Positions 1 through 7,845 of a stretch of 21,326 nt of DNA are shown piece after piece (the first letter of the stretch is position 1; each line of letters begins with the position of its first letter). The stretch comes from a virus. Below the pieces are notes generated by a model, which was not told the origin of the DNA, made no database searches, and was given only the letters and a program-made list of their open reading frames with translations. A program made the position numbers and the translations under genes. The stretch is from IMG/VR virus record IMGVR_UViG_3300023181_000087, positions 1 through 21,326 of that record. The stretch is one strand, 5' to 3'.

Positions 1-594
1 AACTATGCTTTCCTTCGTGCCGTTGATGGAGTATTCACACAGGCGGAAGCTGGAAATGGAATCAAGATTGAAGTAACCGAGAATGCAGCAGGAACAGGAT
101 TGACAGGCGAGGCTATGTACGCCTACATGAATGACGCTTATTTAAGAGCTTCGGTATTGCCTTGGTTTGATCCTGCTACATTGCGAATTGAAATGACTTC
201 TGCAATGGCGGCTGTTTGGGTTGCGTGGATGAATTCATTAGGTGACAGGTCAATGTACAATTGCGAATGTTATTCTGCTGATGGTTTGACTTCACAAAGA
301 AGTTTTACATTGGACGGTCAACTTAGAATATTTGGCATTCCTGTATTCGTAAGACGTGAATTTGATGGCGTAATAAATCAATTGGATTTGGGCAACCCAT
401 ACAGGGCTTTGCTTACAACAAATGAAAACATCCTTATCGGTACATCAGAACTAGATCAGCTTCCTGCTTTCTCTATCCACTATTCACAGGATGATGATAT
501 GATTTATATCAAAGGAGGTGCGCAAATCGGGGTATCATTGGTAACAGATGACTACATCTACATCGGTGCAGAAACTGAATCACCAAGCGTTTAA
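1..594 (+). CDS. Probable major capsid protein, C-terminal part (5' end outside window)
   Basis: The reading frame is open from the first base, so the TTG at 100 is not taken as the start; the gene begins upstream of the window. The 197 visible residues end in a segment (LPAFSIHYSQDDDMIYIKGG, then AQIGVSL) that resembles the C-terminal strands of HK97-fold capsid proteins of Bacteroidota phages, where an IxGGAxxGV-type stretch precedes the final strand. Such proteins form the icosahedral shell. The following gene starts 19 bases downstream and is also structural, and the portal lies at 1693. Capsid identity is inferred from this motif and from context; another abundant virion protein is possible. 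Confidence 0.6.
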   Translation, partial: NYAFLRAVDGVFTQAEAGNGIKIEVTENAAGTGLTGEAMYAYMNDAYLRASVLPWFDPATLRIEMTSAMAAVWVAWMNSLGDRSMYNCECYSADGLTSQRSFTLDGQLRIFGIPVFVRREFDGVINQLDLGNPYRALLTTNENILIGTSELDQLPAFSIHYSQDDDMIYIKGGAQIGVSLVTDDYIYIGAETESPSV

Positions 595-613
595 CCATTA
601 AAAATAAAAAGAT

Positions 614-1213
614 ATGGCTGTAACAAGCGTTTGTGGTACATTAAGAAACGGGCAGGATAATTCTTGCCCTACCACCATAAAAAGAAAATACTACCAACAG
701 GCTGTTATTATAAACCGTACATCTATTAATTACACCGATGCTGTATATGGAGTGCCTACGGAAGAAGAATGCGCCTATAATGTACAATTCGCATTAAAAA
801 CAGGTGAAACGGGTTATCGTATTTCAGGTTCAGAGCAAGGAAGCTCTTTCAAAGGGTTCTATGACAAATCACTTTCTGATTTAGGGAACGTTCAATACGC
901 ACACCAAGTTCAGTTATTGATTATGGGTATATCGGAAGAAACAAAATGTATTCTGAATGCTTTGGATCAAGGCAGCTTCGTCGTCGCATTGCAGAATGGT
1001 GACATTGTGGAAATATTCGGATTCAACAACGGATTAGGCACAGGTGACTATACCTATGACGTACAGGAAAACGGAGGCGGTACATTGATTACATTAACAT
1101 CTGCCGAAGATAACAATGAATCAAAATTGCCTATGGTTTACAAATCAGAAACTACAGGCGGTGAAATTGCTGATTTCGATGCATTGTTTGCTAACACCGC
1201 TCCTAGCGTGTAA
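614..1213 (+). CDS. Virion structural protein, paralogue A
   Basis: A 199-residue protein with no family I can name. It is clearly a paralogue of the protein at 3518. Both begin with a short Cys-containing segment, then share KYYQQxVxINR (from about residue 25), TKCILxxLDxG, IEIFGF or VEIFGF, a GGG turn near residue 155, and LPxVYKS followed by DFD near the C terminus. Alternating hydrophobic residues and Gly-rich turns suggest a mostly beta protein. It lies between the capsid-like gene and the portal, so a role as a tube, head-completion or decoration protein is reasonable, but that is inference. The leader upstream is A-rich with no Shine-Dalgarno sequence. Confidence 0.7.
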   Translation: MAVTSVCGTLRNGQDNSCPTTIKRKYYQQAVIINRTSINYTDAVYGVPTEEECAYNVQFALKTGETGYRISGSEQGSSFKGFYDKSLSDLGNVQYAHQVQLLIMGISEETKCILNALDQGSFVVALQNGDIVEIFGFNNGLGTGDYTYDVQENGGGTLITLTSAEDNNESKLPMVYKSETTGGEIADFDALFANTAPSV

Positions 1214-1222
1214 TAAAGCCTT

Positions 1223-1693
1223 ATGGACATACAAGAATTAATATTAAATAATAGTGATAAGGTTAGGAGAGATTCTAGCCTTATGGCTTTTTATATAGAA
1301 TCGTTTGAAAAAACATTCGGATATAAACCAAATTGCGCAGGTTGTACTTTTAACGAAGATTTTCGTAAATTGCAGAATCATTACAACGGTTCAAAAACAC
1401 AAACCTTAAAAACTTCAAAAATGGAATCAGATTATAAGTTAAAGAAAATTGTTCACGAAATTAAATACTACCACAAAGAAGGGAAGACACATCGGCTATA
1501 TGATAACCTTTTCGATAAGTACCCTTCATTTGTAAATGACTATTTGACTTTCGGAACAAAAGAAGAAATTACAGAACGAAAATCGTTATTTTCATTATTG
1601 CCTGAAAAGTTCAGGCCAAAGGAAAAGAAAAATCCAATAGAAAATGATATTCCTAAAGTAGCAAAGACCCGAAAAAGAAAAAACGCTAACTAA
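1223..1693 (+). CDS. Hypothetical protein in the virion module
   Basis: A 156-residue soluble protein I do not recognise. The N-terminal half has a CAGCTFNEDF segment near residue 38 (a CxxC pair); the C-terminal half is strongly basic and Lys-rich, ending in RKRKN, which could contact nucleic acid. It starts 9 bases after paralogue A and its stop shares a base with the portal start, so it is co-translated with structural genes. A role in head assembly or packaging fits the position, but nothing in the sequence proves it. Confidence 0.6.
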   Translation: MDIQELILNNSDKVRRDSSLMAFYIESFEKTFGYKPNCAGCTFNEDFRKLQNHYNGSKTQTLKTSKMESDYKLKKIVHEIKYYHKEGKTHRLYDNLFDKYPSFVNDYLTFGTKEEITERKSLFSLLPEKFRPKEKKNPIENDIPKVAKTRKRKNAN

Positions 1694-2889
1694 TGACCGA
1701 AGCAGTAAGAAAGAGCCGTGCGGTTTTAATTGAACTATACCACCGTGTAGTAAAATTATCTACTGATAAAAAAGACGGTGATGTTTATTGGAATGGAGAA
1801 AACAACCTTTATCCGAATGAGGTTGAACGGGTTGTTAATTCAAGTCCTACGGCTAAACGTGCGGCAAAGATTATGGCGAAGTTTATTTCTGGTCGTGGTC
1901 TTACTGATGAAACACAGGATATTATTGTAAACGTTGATAAGAACTACAAACTTTCGAAAATTGCTGATTTGGTTGCACAAGATGTATCCGAGCAAGGCGG
2001 TAGCTGGATTCATAGAGGATTTGGTTTAGAAGTTGATGAAATTACAAATGAAGTAAAAATAGTTCCTAAAACATTAGACGTTTTGGATTATTGCAAAGTA
2101 AGAAAGTCAAAAGAAGATGATAACAAATATGATTCAAAGATTTGGCTAAAGGATTACACTGAAAAATCATCATTTGGAACAAAAGACAAAAAGGCGAAAT
2201 GGTTCTATCCTTTGAACAATAACCAAGATGTTATAATTGCCCAAATAAAAGCCGACTATGAAGAAAAAAAGGGAACGCCTACGGATAACATAGCCGAAAT
2301 GTTACCTTATTACCGTGGTCAAGTCTATTATTGGAATACAACGCCTAAGTTTAAATACGCACTTGCTCCAATTGATTCGGTGTATAATGCCGCTGATTCA
2401 GAAGCACGTATTCAGACTTGGGAGAATGGCGAAATAAGAAAAGGATTTCTGGGCAAAACCGCTGTTTTAACTCAGGGATTGGATGAAGAAATTGCTAAAA
2501 ACATAGACAAGCAAATTGAAGAATGGCTAGGCGAAAGTTCCAACGGTATTTTCAGGCTTGATTTGGAATCAGTAGAAGATATTACAAAGGTTTTGCACGT
2601 CATACAACTTAAGGCTCAGATTGACCCTAAGTTATTTTCTGACATGAAAAAACAATTAGCTACTACTATAATGGGTGCGTTTAATTCTATACCTGAATTG
2701 CTTGTAGTTTCATCATCGGGTTCATTGTTCGGAACATCAGGAGAAACTTACGAACAAGCAAAGATATTCTACAACGAACAAACTGAATCAGAACGTTGGG
2801 GATTGTCCGAAACACTTACCTATATGGGATTTCCTTGTGAAATTAAACCAATAGTAGAACCAAAAATAGAAATAACACCATCAATATAA
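1693..2889 (+). CDS. Phage portal protein
   Basis: A 398-residue protein with portal-like features. Portals form the dodecameric ring through which DNA enters and leaves the capsid. The N-terminal region contains LYPNEVERVVNSSPTAKRAA and then IMAKFISGRGL, typical of portals of Bacteroidota phages. A long central region follows, and near residue 340 comes SGSLFGTSGETYEQAKIFYN, matching the conserved Gly/Ser-rich segment before the C-terminal helices. The length is normal for a short portal. The start overlaps the previous stop (TAATG), and the next gene overlaps this stop in the same way. The odd point is position: the gene lies downstream of the probable capsid gene, the reverse of the common terminase-portal-capsid order. 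Confidence 0.75.
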   Translation: MTEAVRKSRAVLIELYHRVVKLSTDKKDGDVYWNGENNLYPNEVERVVNSSPTAKRAAKIMAKFISGRGLTDETQDIIVNVDKNYKLSKIADLVAQDVSEQGGSWIHRGFGLEVDEITNEVKIVPKTLDVLDYCKVRKSKEDDNKYDSKIWLKDYTEKSSFGTKDKKAKWFYPLNNNQDVIIAQIKADYEEKKGTPTDNIAEMLPYYRGQVYYWNTTPKFKYALAPIDSVYNAADSEARIQTWENGEIRKGFLGKTAVLTQGLDEEIAKNIDKQIEEWLGESSNGIFRLDLESVEDITKVLHVIQLKAQIDPKLFSDMKKQLATTIMGAFNSIPELLVVSSSGSLFGTSGETYEQAKIFYNEQTESERWGLSETLTYMGFPCEIKPIVEPKIEITPSI

Positions 2890-3521
2890 TGCTAATACAA
2901 GAAGATTATGTTTGCATAGGGGTTATCGCAAAGCATTGCGACAACACAAAGTTATGCGTTGCTGAAAACCAATCATTGGAATTTGATTTGCCTGGACTTT
3001 ATTGTGACTTTTGGACTACTGTTTTGGATATTTGGAATGAGATAAATGCATACCGCATTTATTTGGCTGAATGTGAAACAGACCCTGATTGCATAACGCC
3101 GCCAACCGAGCCAACAAATTACGATTTAAAGGTAAAACTTATATTTGGTGGAGAATATGCAACTTGTAACGGAAAAACACGCAAACAGGGCGGTGTAAAA
3201 AAAGTTATTACTTACTATTCATACGCCCGTTATGTAATGACAAACGTATTTAACGATACTGCTACAGGGTTGGTTCAGAAAACAAACGAATTTTCCATAC
3301 CTATTGACCCGAAGGCGTTAAAAGATTTATCCAACGAGTATCGAAACTTCGGATTTATAACATTCAATGAAACAATTAATTTTTTATGCGCCAATAAGGA
3401 TTCATTTACAGATTTCGATTCATGCGAATGCAAAGGTTGTGGTTGTGGTTCTGAAAAATGTGGAGGCACTAAGGCAAAAGGTTTCGGAATACGCACTTCA
3501 AACATCACGAAAAAGTTATGA
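2889..3521 (+). CDS. Probable head-tail connector/adaptor with Cys-rich C terminus
   Basis: A 210-residue protein immediately after the portal (one-base overlap). A central segment, YYSYARYVMTNVFNDTATGL followed by NEFSIPIDPKALKDLS, resembles adaptor proteins of Bacteroidota phages in which a conserved Tyr-rich helix precedes a QKxNEFS segment. These proteins extend the portal to form the neck. The last 40 residues are unusual: a dense Cys/Gly cluster (CECKGCGCGSEKC) followed by a basic tail, which could bind a metal. Further Cys residues occur near the N terminus. The stop overlaps the start of the next gene as ATGA. The adaptor call is moderately supported; metal binding is inference. Confidence 0.5.
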   Translation: MLIQEDYVCIGVIAKHCDNTKLCVAENQSLEFDLPGLYCDFWTTVLDIWNEINAYRIYLAECETDPDCITPPTEPTNYDLKVKLIFGGEYATCNGKTRKQGGVKKVITYYSYARYVMTNVFNDTATGLVQKTNEFSIPIDPKALKDLSNEYRNFGFITFNETINFLCANKDSFTDFDSCECKGCGCGSEKCGGTKAKGFGIRTSNITKKL

Positions 3522-4156
3522 GTTGCGAAAGTTTACAACAGGGAATGGATTTAAGGTGTTCGCCTTATTCCCAAAAGTATTATCAGCAATTGGTATTGAT
3601 TAATCGTTCGGATGTTTTAAACAAGCGTATAGTAACTTCTAACACCGATATAGGAGGCGTTTATCATTGCGCCAACCGAGTTTTTTTTAACCTTAAGGAA
3701 GATTTAAAAGGTTTCAGGTTCTCAATGAATGAAAATGCATCAGCTATATTCGGTAATGTAGATAAATCAATAGTTGAATCAATACCACAATATTCACATG
3801 GCGTTTCAATTGTCGTGATGGGAGTGGATGAACCCACAAAATGCATCTTATCACAATTGGATTACGGGGATTATTTCGCCGCCTTGCAGTACTACGACAA
3901 CACTATTGAAATATTCGGGTTTGAATTTGGATTGTCTACAATAAATTACAATTACGATCCGCATAATTCAGGAGGTGGCGCAGTAATCAGGCTGGCTTCT
4001 TTATCCGATGCTTTAGAAGATAACCTTCCCTTTGTTTACAAGTCTACAGAAGGAACGGAAGTATCAGACTTTGACAATAATTTTGAGAATGTTATCTTCG
4101 ATATAAACGGGGATTTCAATTCGGATTTCAATAATGACTTTAATAATCAGGAATAA
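3518..4156 (+). CDS. Virion structural protein, paralogue B
   Basis: A 212-residue paralogue of the protein at 614, with the same order of motifs: N-terminal Cys-containing segment, KYYQQLVLINR, PTKCILSQLDYG, IEIFGFEFGL, a GGG turn, LPFVYKS and DFD. Sequence between these anchors has diverged widely, so the duplication is old. It carries an extra C-terminal tail of about 20 residues built from repeats of Asp-Phe-Asn (GDFNSDFNNDFNNQE). The start overlaps the connector stop as ATGA, indicating translational coupling. Function is unknown; as part of the virion it could form a ring, tube or decoration layer distinct from paralogue A. Confidence 0.7.
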   Translation: MSCESLQQGMDLRCSPYSQKYYQQLVLINRSDVLNKRIVTSNTDIGGVYHCANRVFFNLKEDLKGFRFSMNENASAIFGNVDKSIVESIPQYSHGVSIVVMGVDEPTKCILSQLDYGDYFAALQYYDNTIEIFGFEFGLSTINYNYDPHNSGGGAVIRLASLSDALEDNLPFVYKSTEGTEVSDFDNNFENVIFDINGDFNSDFNNDFNNQE

Positions 4157-4767
4157 TGACAGAAGCAGATGTTTTACAATTAATTGCTGATTTTATAGTA
4201 GCTAACGGAAACAATGAAATAACCGCAGATGTTTTACGTCCAATATTGGAGGAAATGGTAAAACAGCCTAATGATTACATTGGGGATTTATCACAGTTAA
4301 GCACAGCGGCTAACGATAATTTAGTAGAGGCAATAAACGAAGTAAATCAAGCAATAGCAGATTATGGCGTAAACTTTGTTACACTATATCAAGGCTATGA
4401 CAATCCAAATGTAACGCCTCCACCTACTTATTCATTTGGGGATTTCTATTTAGAAAAGGCATTGGATAATACGCCAATACAATTATGGCGTTATGATGTA
4501 ACTGGATGGGTTAACACATTGTCAAGTCCTGTAGATGTAATTTCCGCATTGACAGAATACCACGGACAATTCAATTGGGATTCAGTAGGAAATCCTTTGA
4601 AGCAATTTGACCTTCCAGAAAACTGCAAAATCATAAATGTTCATGCGGATGGAAGATACTTGAATCATACTTACGATTGGACACGTGGCACAGCACGATT
4701 AAATATAATATCAACAATAGACGAAAACGCATTCATCTGCGTAGATGGATTAATACCAACACCATAA
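4156..4767 (+). CDS. Tail-fibre-associated or baseplate-like structural protein
   Basis: A 203-residue protein that starts in a TAATG overlap with paralogue B. The N-terminal 35 residues (LIADFIVANGNNEITADVLR) resemble a helical head found at the start of many Bacteroidota phage fibre and baseplate proteins. A second helical region (LVEAINEVNQAIADYG) and a Gly/Pro-containing beta region (TPPPTYSFGDFYLEK) follow. The last 70 residues form a beta domain with aromatic residues. It lies directly before a large fibre gene. The fibre-attachment role is inference from the N-terminal pattern and position. Confidence 0.5.
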   Translation: MTEADVLQLIADFIVANGNNEITADVLRPILEEMVKQPNDYIGDLSQLSTAANDNLVEAINEVNQAIADYGVNFVTLYQGYDNPNVTPPPTYSFGDFYLEKALDNTPIQLWRYDVTGWVNTLSSPVDVISALTEYHGQFNWDSVGNPLKQFDLPENCKIINVHADGRYLNHTYDWTRGTARLNIISTIDENAFICVDGLIPTP

Positions 4768-4768
4768 T

Positions 4769-6874
4769 ATGAAAAAAATAATCTTTTTACTTTTTGTTTA
4801 TGCTTCGGCATTCGCACAACCTGCAAACCCGACATCATTTCCTCTTGGAATAAAATCTAATTTTATACTGCCTTATTCAGGCGGTAAGGTTGGGATAAAT
4901 ACTACTTCGCCTTTATCTGTATTTGATATTACAAGTACCACAAGCGGTATATTGATACCTAGAGTTACAACAACTCAAAAGAATGCCATTTCATCACCTA
5001 TAACCTCTACATTAGTATTCGATACCACATTGGGCTATTACAGCTATTACAACGGTTCTGTTTGGGTTTCAATATTTGACAGCACATTGATTGATGGTAA
5101 GGCAAATTTAGTTGGAGGTAATACGTTTACAGATTCCCAAATCATAAATACGAACGGCGTAGCTAAAGTAGGATTGAGCATAATGGCTACCACTTCACAA
5201 ACAGCAGATTTACAGCGTTGGGTTAACGAAGTTGGTACTATTCAGACACGGATAGGTTTCGGGGCAAACCTTATCACCTCACAGCCAATAACTGGAACTA
5301 TATTTACAAATGCAAATTCAAACTTTTCAAAGGTAGAAGTTGGAACGCTAGGTACTACTATTTCAAGGAATCATCCGACTACAGGCGTAACTTTGACAGT
5401 TACCGATACGGATGCATCACAGACGGCAAACCCTTTGGAAGTATCTACAAATATAAGCGGTTCACAGGCGGTAAGATTTGCAGTACAGAAAAGTGGTAAG
5501 GTTACAATGACAGACGGAACAGCATCTACTGACGGGGCTACTGTTGGTCAGTTGACGGCTTTGGGTGGTAGTTATGTGCCTTATACGGGTGCGACGACAA
5601 ATGTTGATTTAGGAGCATTTAATTTAACAGCAAACAGGGTTACATCAGGAACGGTTCAGATAGGGGCTACTACAGAATCAGGATTCAATCAATTCTCAGA
5701 AGTTGATGGTAATATAAACAACGAACGAAGGAGGCTGGCTTCTAATACTTCCACTCACTCGGTAGGTTCAAACCACCAACGTTCAAGAGGAACATTAGCC
5801 GCTAAAACCGCTACATTGGCAAATGATAGGATTGCTGTTTATTCGTTTGGTGGTTACGATGGTTCGGCATTTCAAAATAATTGTAGGATAATTGTTTCAG
5901 CAAATGAAAACATAACACCTACAGCGCAAGGCGCCAAAATGGTTATTGAAACCACGAAGTTAGGCACTACTGCTGATTATCCTAGTATGGAAATTGCAGG
6001 GGATTTGATTACAATACATGGAAAGGCAGTTATAGACAATGCGCCAACGAACCCAACTGATGCGGTAAGACTTACAGAAATTACCGCTTTATCTACGGTA
6101 TATCAGCCTTTGGATTCAGATTTAACCGCCATAGCCGCACTTACAACAACATCGTTCGGGCGTTCTTTATTGACTCAGGCAGATGCGACGGCTACACGAA
6201 CTACAATAGGAGCTGGAACAGGAAATGGAACGGTGACTTCGGTATCAGGAACTACGAATAGGGTTACGGTAGCAACAGGCACAACCACGCCTGTAATTGA
6301 TATATCAGCCACGTTCGAAGCATTACTTTCTAAGGTTGCAAATAGAATAGATCAAAACAATTCAGCAACAACATCAGCGCAATTGGCATCTATCTTGACA
6401 GATGAAACAGGAACAGGAGTTGCTTCGCCTGTTGTGTTGTTCGGAACTGCTTCTGCACTAGCAACAGATATAAGACGCGCAGACGGTAGCACATTGGCTC
6501 GTAATACGCTTACGCAAGGCTCACAAGTAGGAACAGATGGAACAGCGGGAAGTACGGCTGTAGTAGTTGCAACAACTACATTTAACGATGCTATTTTTAG
6601 GCTTCAAAACATGATGGTAGGACTGACGGCAACGGCTACACTAGATTTTCCGTCAACGACAGCGCAATCATCATCTGATTTGACAATAACAGTAACAGGC
6701 GCAACGGTTGGTCAATTTGTAAGACTTATAGTTCCTATAGCTTCAATGATGACAAATAGCTTTTATGAAGCATTTGTAAGTGCGACAAATACCGTAACAG
6801 TGCGTTACCACAATTATTCATCTACAACCCAAAACCCTCCTTCGGGATCATTCAAGGTTACGGCTTTAAACTAA
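4769..6874 (+). CDS. Large tail fibre protein with N-terminal signal peptide
   Basis: A 701-residue Thr/Ser/Ala-rich protein. Residues 1-16 form a typical signal peptide (two Lys, hydrophobic core, AFA before Gln). Next comes a segment VGINTTSPLSVFDI, then a TTSGILIPRVTT-type stretch and a YYSYYNGSVW motif, a common N-terminal module of Bacteroidota fibres and surface proteins. Near residue 268 is the fibre motif YVPYTGATTNVDLGAFNLTA, followed by repetitive beta-rich sequence and DAVRLTEI- and DLTAIAALT-type segments seen in phage fibres. Such proteins bind the host receptor. The signal peptide is odd for a virion protein assembled in the cytoplasm. No T9SS domain or chaperone domain is seen at the C terminus. 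It ends just before a terminator. Confidence 0.75.
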   Translation: MKKIIFLLFVYASAFAQPANPTSFPLGIKSNFILPYSGGKVGINTTSPLSVFDITSTTSGILIPRVTTTQKNAISSPITSTLVFDTTLGYYSYYNGSVWVSIFDSTLIDGKANLVGGNTFTDSQIINTNGVAKVGLSIMATTSQTADLQRWVNEVGTIQTRIGFGANLITSQPITGTIFTNANSNFSKVEVGTLGTTISRNHPTTGVTLTVTDTDASQTANPLEVSTNISGSQAVRFAVQKSGKVTMTDGTASTDGATVGQLTALGGSYVPYTGATTNVDLGAFNLTANRVTSGTVQIGATTESGFNQFSEVDGNINNERRRLASNTSTHSVGSNHQRSRGTLAAKTATLANDRIAVYSFGGYDGSAFQNNCRIIVSANENITPTAQGAKMVIETTKLGTTADYPSMEIAGDLITIHGKAVIDNAPTNPTDAVRLTEITALSTVYQPLDSDLTAIAALTTTSFGRSLLTQADATATRTTIGAGTGNGTVTSVSGTTNRVTVATGTTTPVIDISATFEALLSKVANRIDQNNSATTSAQLASILTDETGTGVASPVVLFGTASALATDIRRADGSTLARNTLTQGSQVGTDGTAGSTAVVVATTTFNDAIFRLQNMMVGLTATATLDFPSTTAQSSSDLTITVTGATVGQFVRLIVPIASMMTNSFYEAFVSATNTVTVRYHNYSSTTQNPPSGSFKVTALN

Positions 6875-6878
6875 TAAC

Positions 6879-6904
6879 AAGGCAACTTTAAACGGTTGCC
6901 TTTT
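6879..6904 (+). terminator. Intrinsic terminator after the fibre gene
   Basis: An 8-bp perfect stem (AAGGCAAC at 6879-6886 and GTTGCCTT at 6895-6902) with an 8-base loop sits four bases after the fibre stop. A short T run is built into the right arm. It would end or attenuate the virion transcript before the next gene at 6931. Confidence 0.7.
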
Positions 6905-6930
6905 AAGATTAACTTTTAAATACTTTTATC

Positions 6931-7590
6931 ATGATTAAAAAACTACTTTTTATTTTACTTTTATCGGGAATTACGGCAAGCTCTCAAACGAGTTTTAAGT
7001 CCTACCTTTGCGTGGACTACAGGGCTATCATGCGCACAGCCATTGTAACGCATCATCAGAAGATTTTATGCACAGGTGCAAGCGCATTCAACGACATTTT
7101 GCCAGAGGTATGGTATTATGACGAAAACAGTTTGGCGGTGGATAATGGAACAACCGTCTTAAAGCCTACTGAACTACTGACAACGGAAGGAGGGCGTTAT
7201 ATTTTCCTTTATCGTGCAACTACGGGGGATTTTCCTATACCTACAATCGCAACATCTACAAGAGTAGCGGGAACAAGTTGGCAGAATACAGGCACACGTC
7301 CTGTTATGGGAGTTTATTCGATTACGGCATCGGTTACAAATCCATTACTTGCTGGAAATAGTAGCGTAACTATTTATGGGGAAACATCTACAAACGGCAC
7401 CACATGGACTACAGCCACAACTAACGGTAATACATCCAGTGTTGCGTTGACGGTAACTTTGCAGATTACAAACGGACAAACGGCAAACCTTGTATTTGCG
7501 GTTCCCGTAGGTCAATATGGACGCATCAGGATTGTAACAACGGGTACGGCATCAGCATCAATTGTAAATCAGTGGGAAATGACATTGTAA
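6931..7590 (+). CDS. Secreted beta-rich protein with signal peptide, possible accessory fibre or adhesin
   Basis: A 219-residue protein with a clear N-terminal signal peptide (MIKKLLFILLLSG, then ITASSQ). The N-terminal half has an aromatic-rich region (PEVWYYDENS; RYIFLYRATTG). The second half is Thr/Ser/Asn-rich beta sequence (SSVTIYGETSTNGTTW; VTLQITNGQTAN), like a jelly-roll or immunoglobulin-like domain used in adhesion or sugar binding. It follows the signal-peptide fibre gene across a terminator. A TACTTTTA box lies just before the ATG and resembles a weak Bacteroidota -7 element. It could be a fibre partner, or a secreted protein acting on the host surface. No specific family is recognised. 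Confidence 0.65.
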   Translation: MIKKLLFILLLSGITASSQTSFKSYLCVDYRAIMRTAIVTHHQKILCTGASAFNDILPEVWYYDENSLAVDNGTTVLKPTELLTTEGGRYIFLYRATTGDFPIPTIATSTRVAGTSWQNTGTRPVMGVYSITASVTNPLLAGNSSVTIYGETSTNGTTWTTATTNGNTSSVALTVTLQITNGQTANLVFAVPVGQYGRIRIVTTGTASASIVNQWEMTL

Positions 7591-7614
7591 TTACAAAATA
7601 AATTCTTACATTTG
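7585..7614 (+). promoter_or_regulatory. Promoter P1, Bacteroidota type
   Basis: TTG at 7585-7587, a 19-base spacer, and an exact TAnnTTTG box (TACATTTG, 7607-7614). This matches the established Bacteroidota -33/-7 consensus. The -33 element lies in the last codons of the preceding gene. The only thing downstream before a terminator is about 40 bases. Confidence 0.6.
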
Positions 7615-7652
7615 ATTTTGTTTTCATAGTTTATACTTTGGTTAGTAACAGA

Positions 7653-7689
7653 AGCCCGATTTCCTATAACATGGAAAATCGGGTTTTTT
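7653..7689 (+). terminator. Intrinsic terminator
   Basis: CCCGATTTCC (7655-7664) pairs with GGAAAATCGGG (7673-7683) with one bulged A, followed by six T. It lies between promoters P1 and P2, so it ends both the virion transcript and any short P1 transcript. Confidence 0.8.
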
Positions 7690-7690
7690 G

Positions 7691-7721
7691 TTTGGTAGTT
7701 TGAAAATAAGTTGTATGTTTG
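7691..7721 (+). promoter_or_regulatory. Promoter P2 for the RNA island, perfect Bacteroidota consensus
   Basis: TTTG at 7691-7694, exactly 19 bases, then TATGTTTG at 7714-7721. This is the best promoter match in the window. It should start transcription near 7727 and drive the structured leader and, by readthrough, the tRNA array. Confidence 0.75.
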
Positions 7722-7726
7722 CATAT

Positions 7727-7841
7727 ATGAAAGCAACAAATTTATATCTATCATTTTGTTATTCGCTATTTAGCGGAGGGACTGAGGTATGATATAGATT
7801 AAATATATTTTACAATCCCCTCCGAAAGTTGGGGATTTTTA
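7727..7841 (+). ncRNA. Candidate structured leader or small RNA upstream of the tRNA array
   Basis: Between promoter P2 and the first tRNA are about 115 bases with no convincing ORF. An outer stem forms between ATCTATCAT (7746-7754) and ATGA-TA-TAGAT (7789-7799, two-base bulge) around a small hairpin, CGCT (7764-7767) with AGCG (7772-7775). An intrinsic terminator follows (AATCCCC 7814-7820 with GGGGATT 7831-7837, then five T). CGGAGGG (7774-7780) can instead pair with CCCTCCG (7818-7824), which would disrupt the terminator. This allows either a free small RNA or an attenuator controlling the tRNAs. The structure was read by eye, without energy calculation. Confidence 0.5.
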
Positions 7842-7845
7842 TTTT

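Noticed and set aside
3367-3603. + strand ORF across the junction of the connector and paralogue B
   Set aside because: It is out of frame with two well-supported coupled genes and has no recognisable content.
4769-7590. T9SS sorting domain at the end of the two signal-peptide fibre-like proteins
   Set aside because: Their C termini lack the GxYxVxV and Lys-rich end pattern, so the T9SS suggestion applies only to the mini-protein at 8310.
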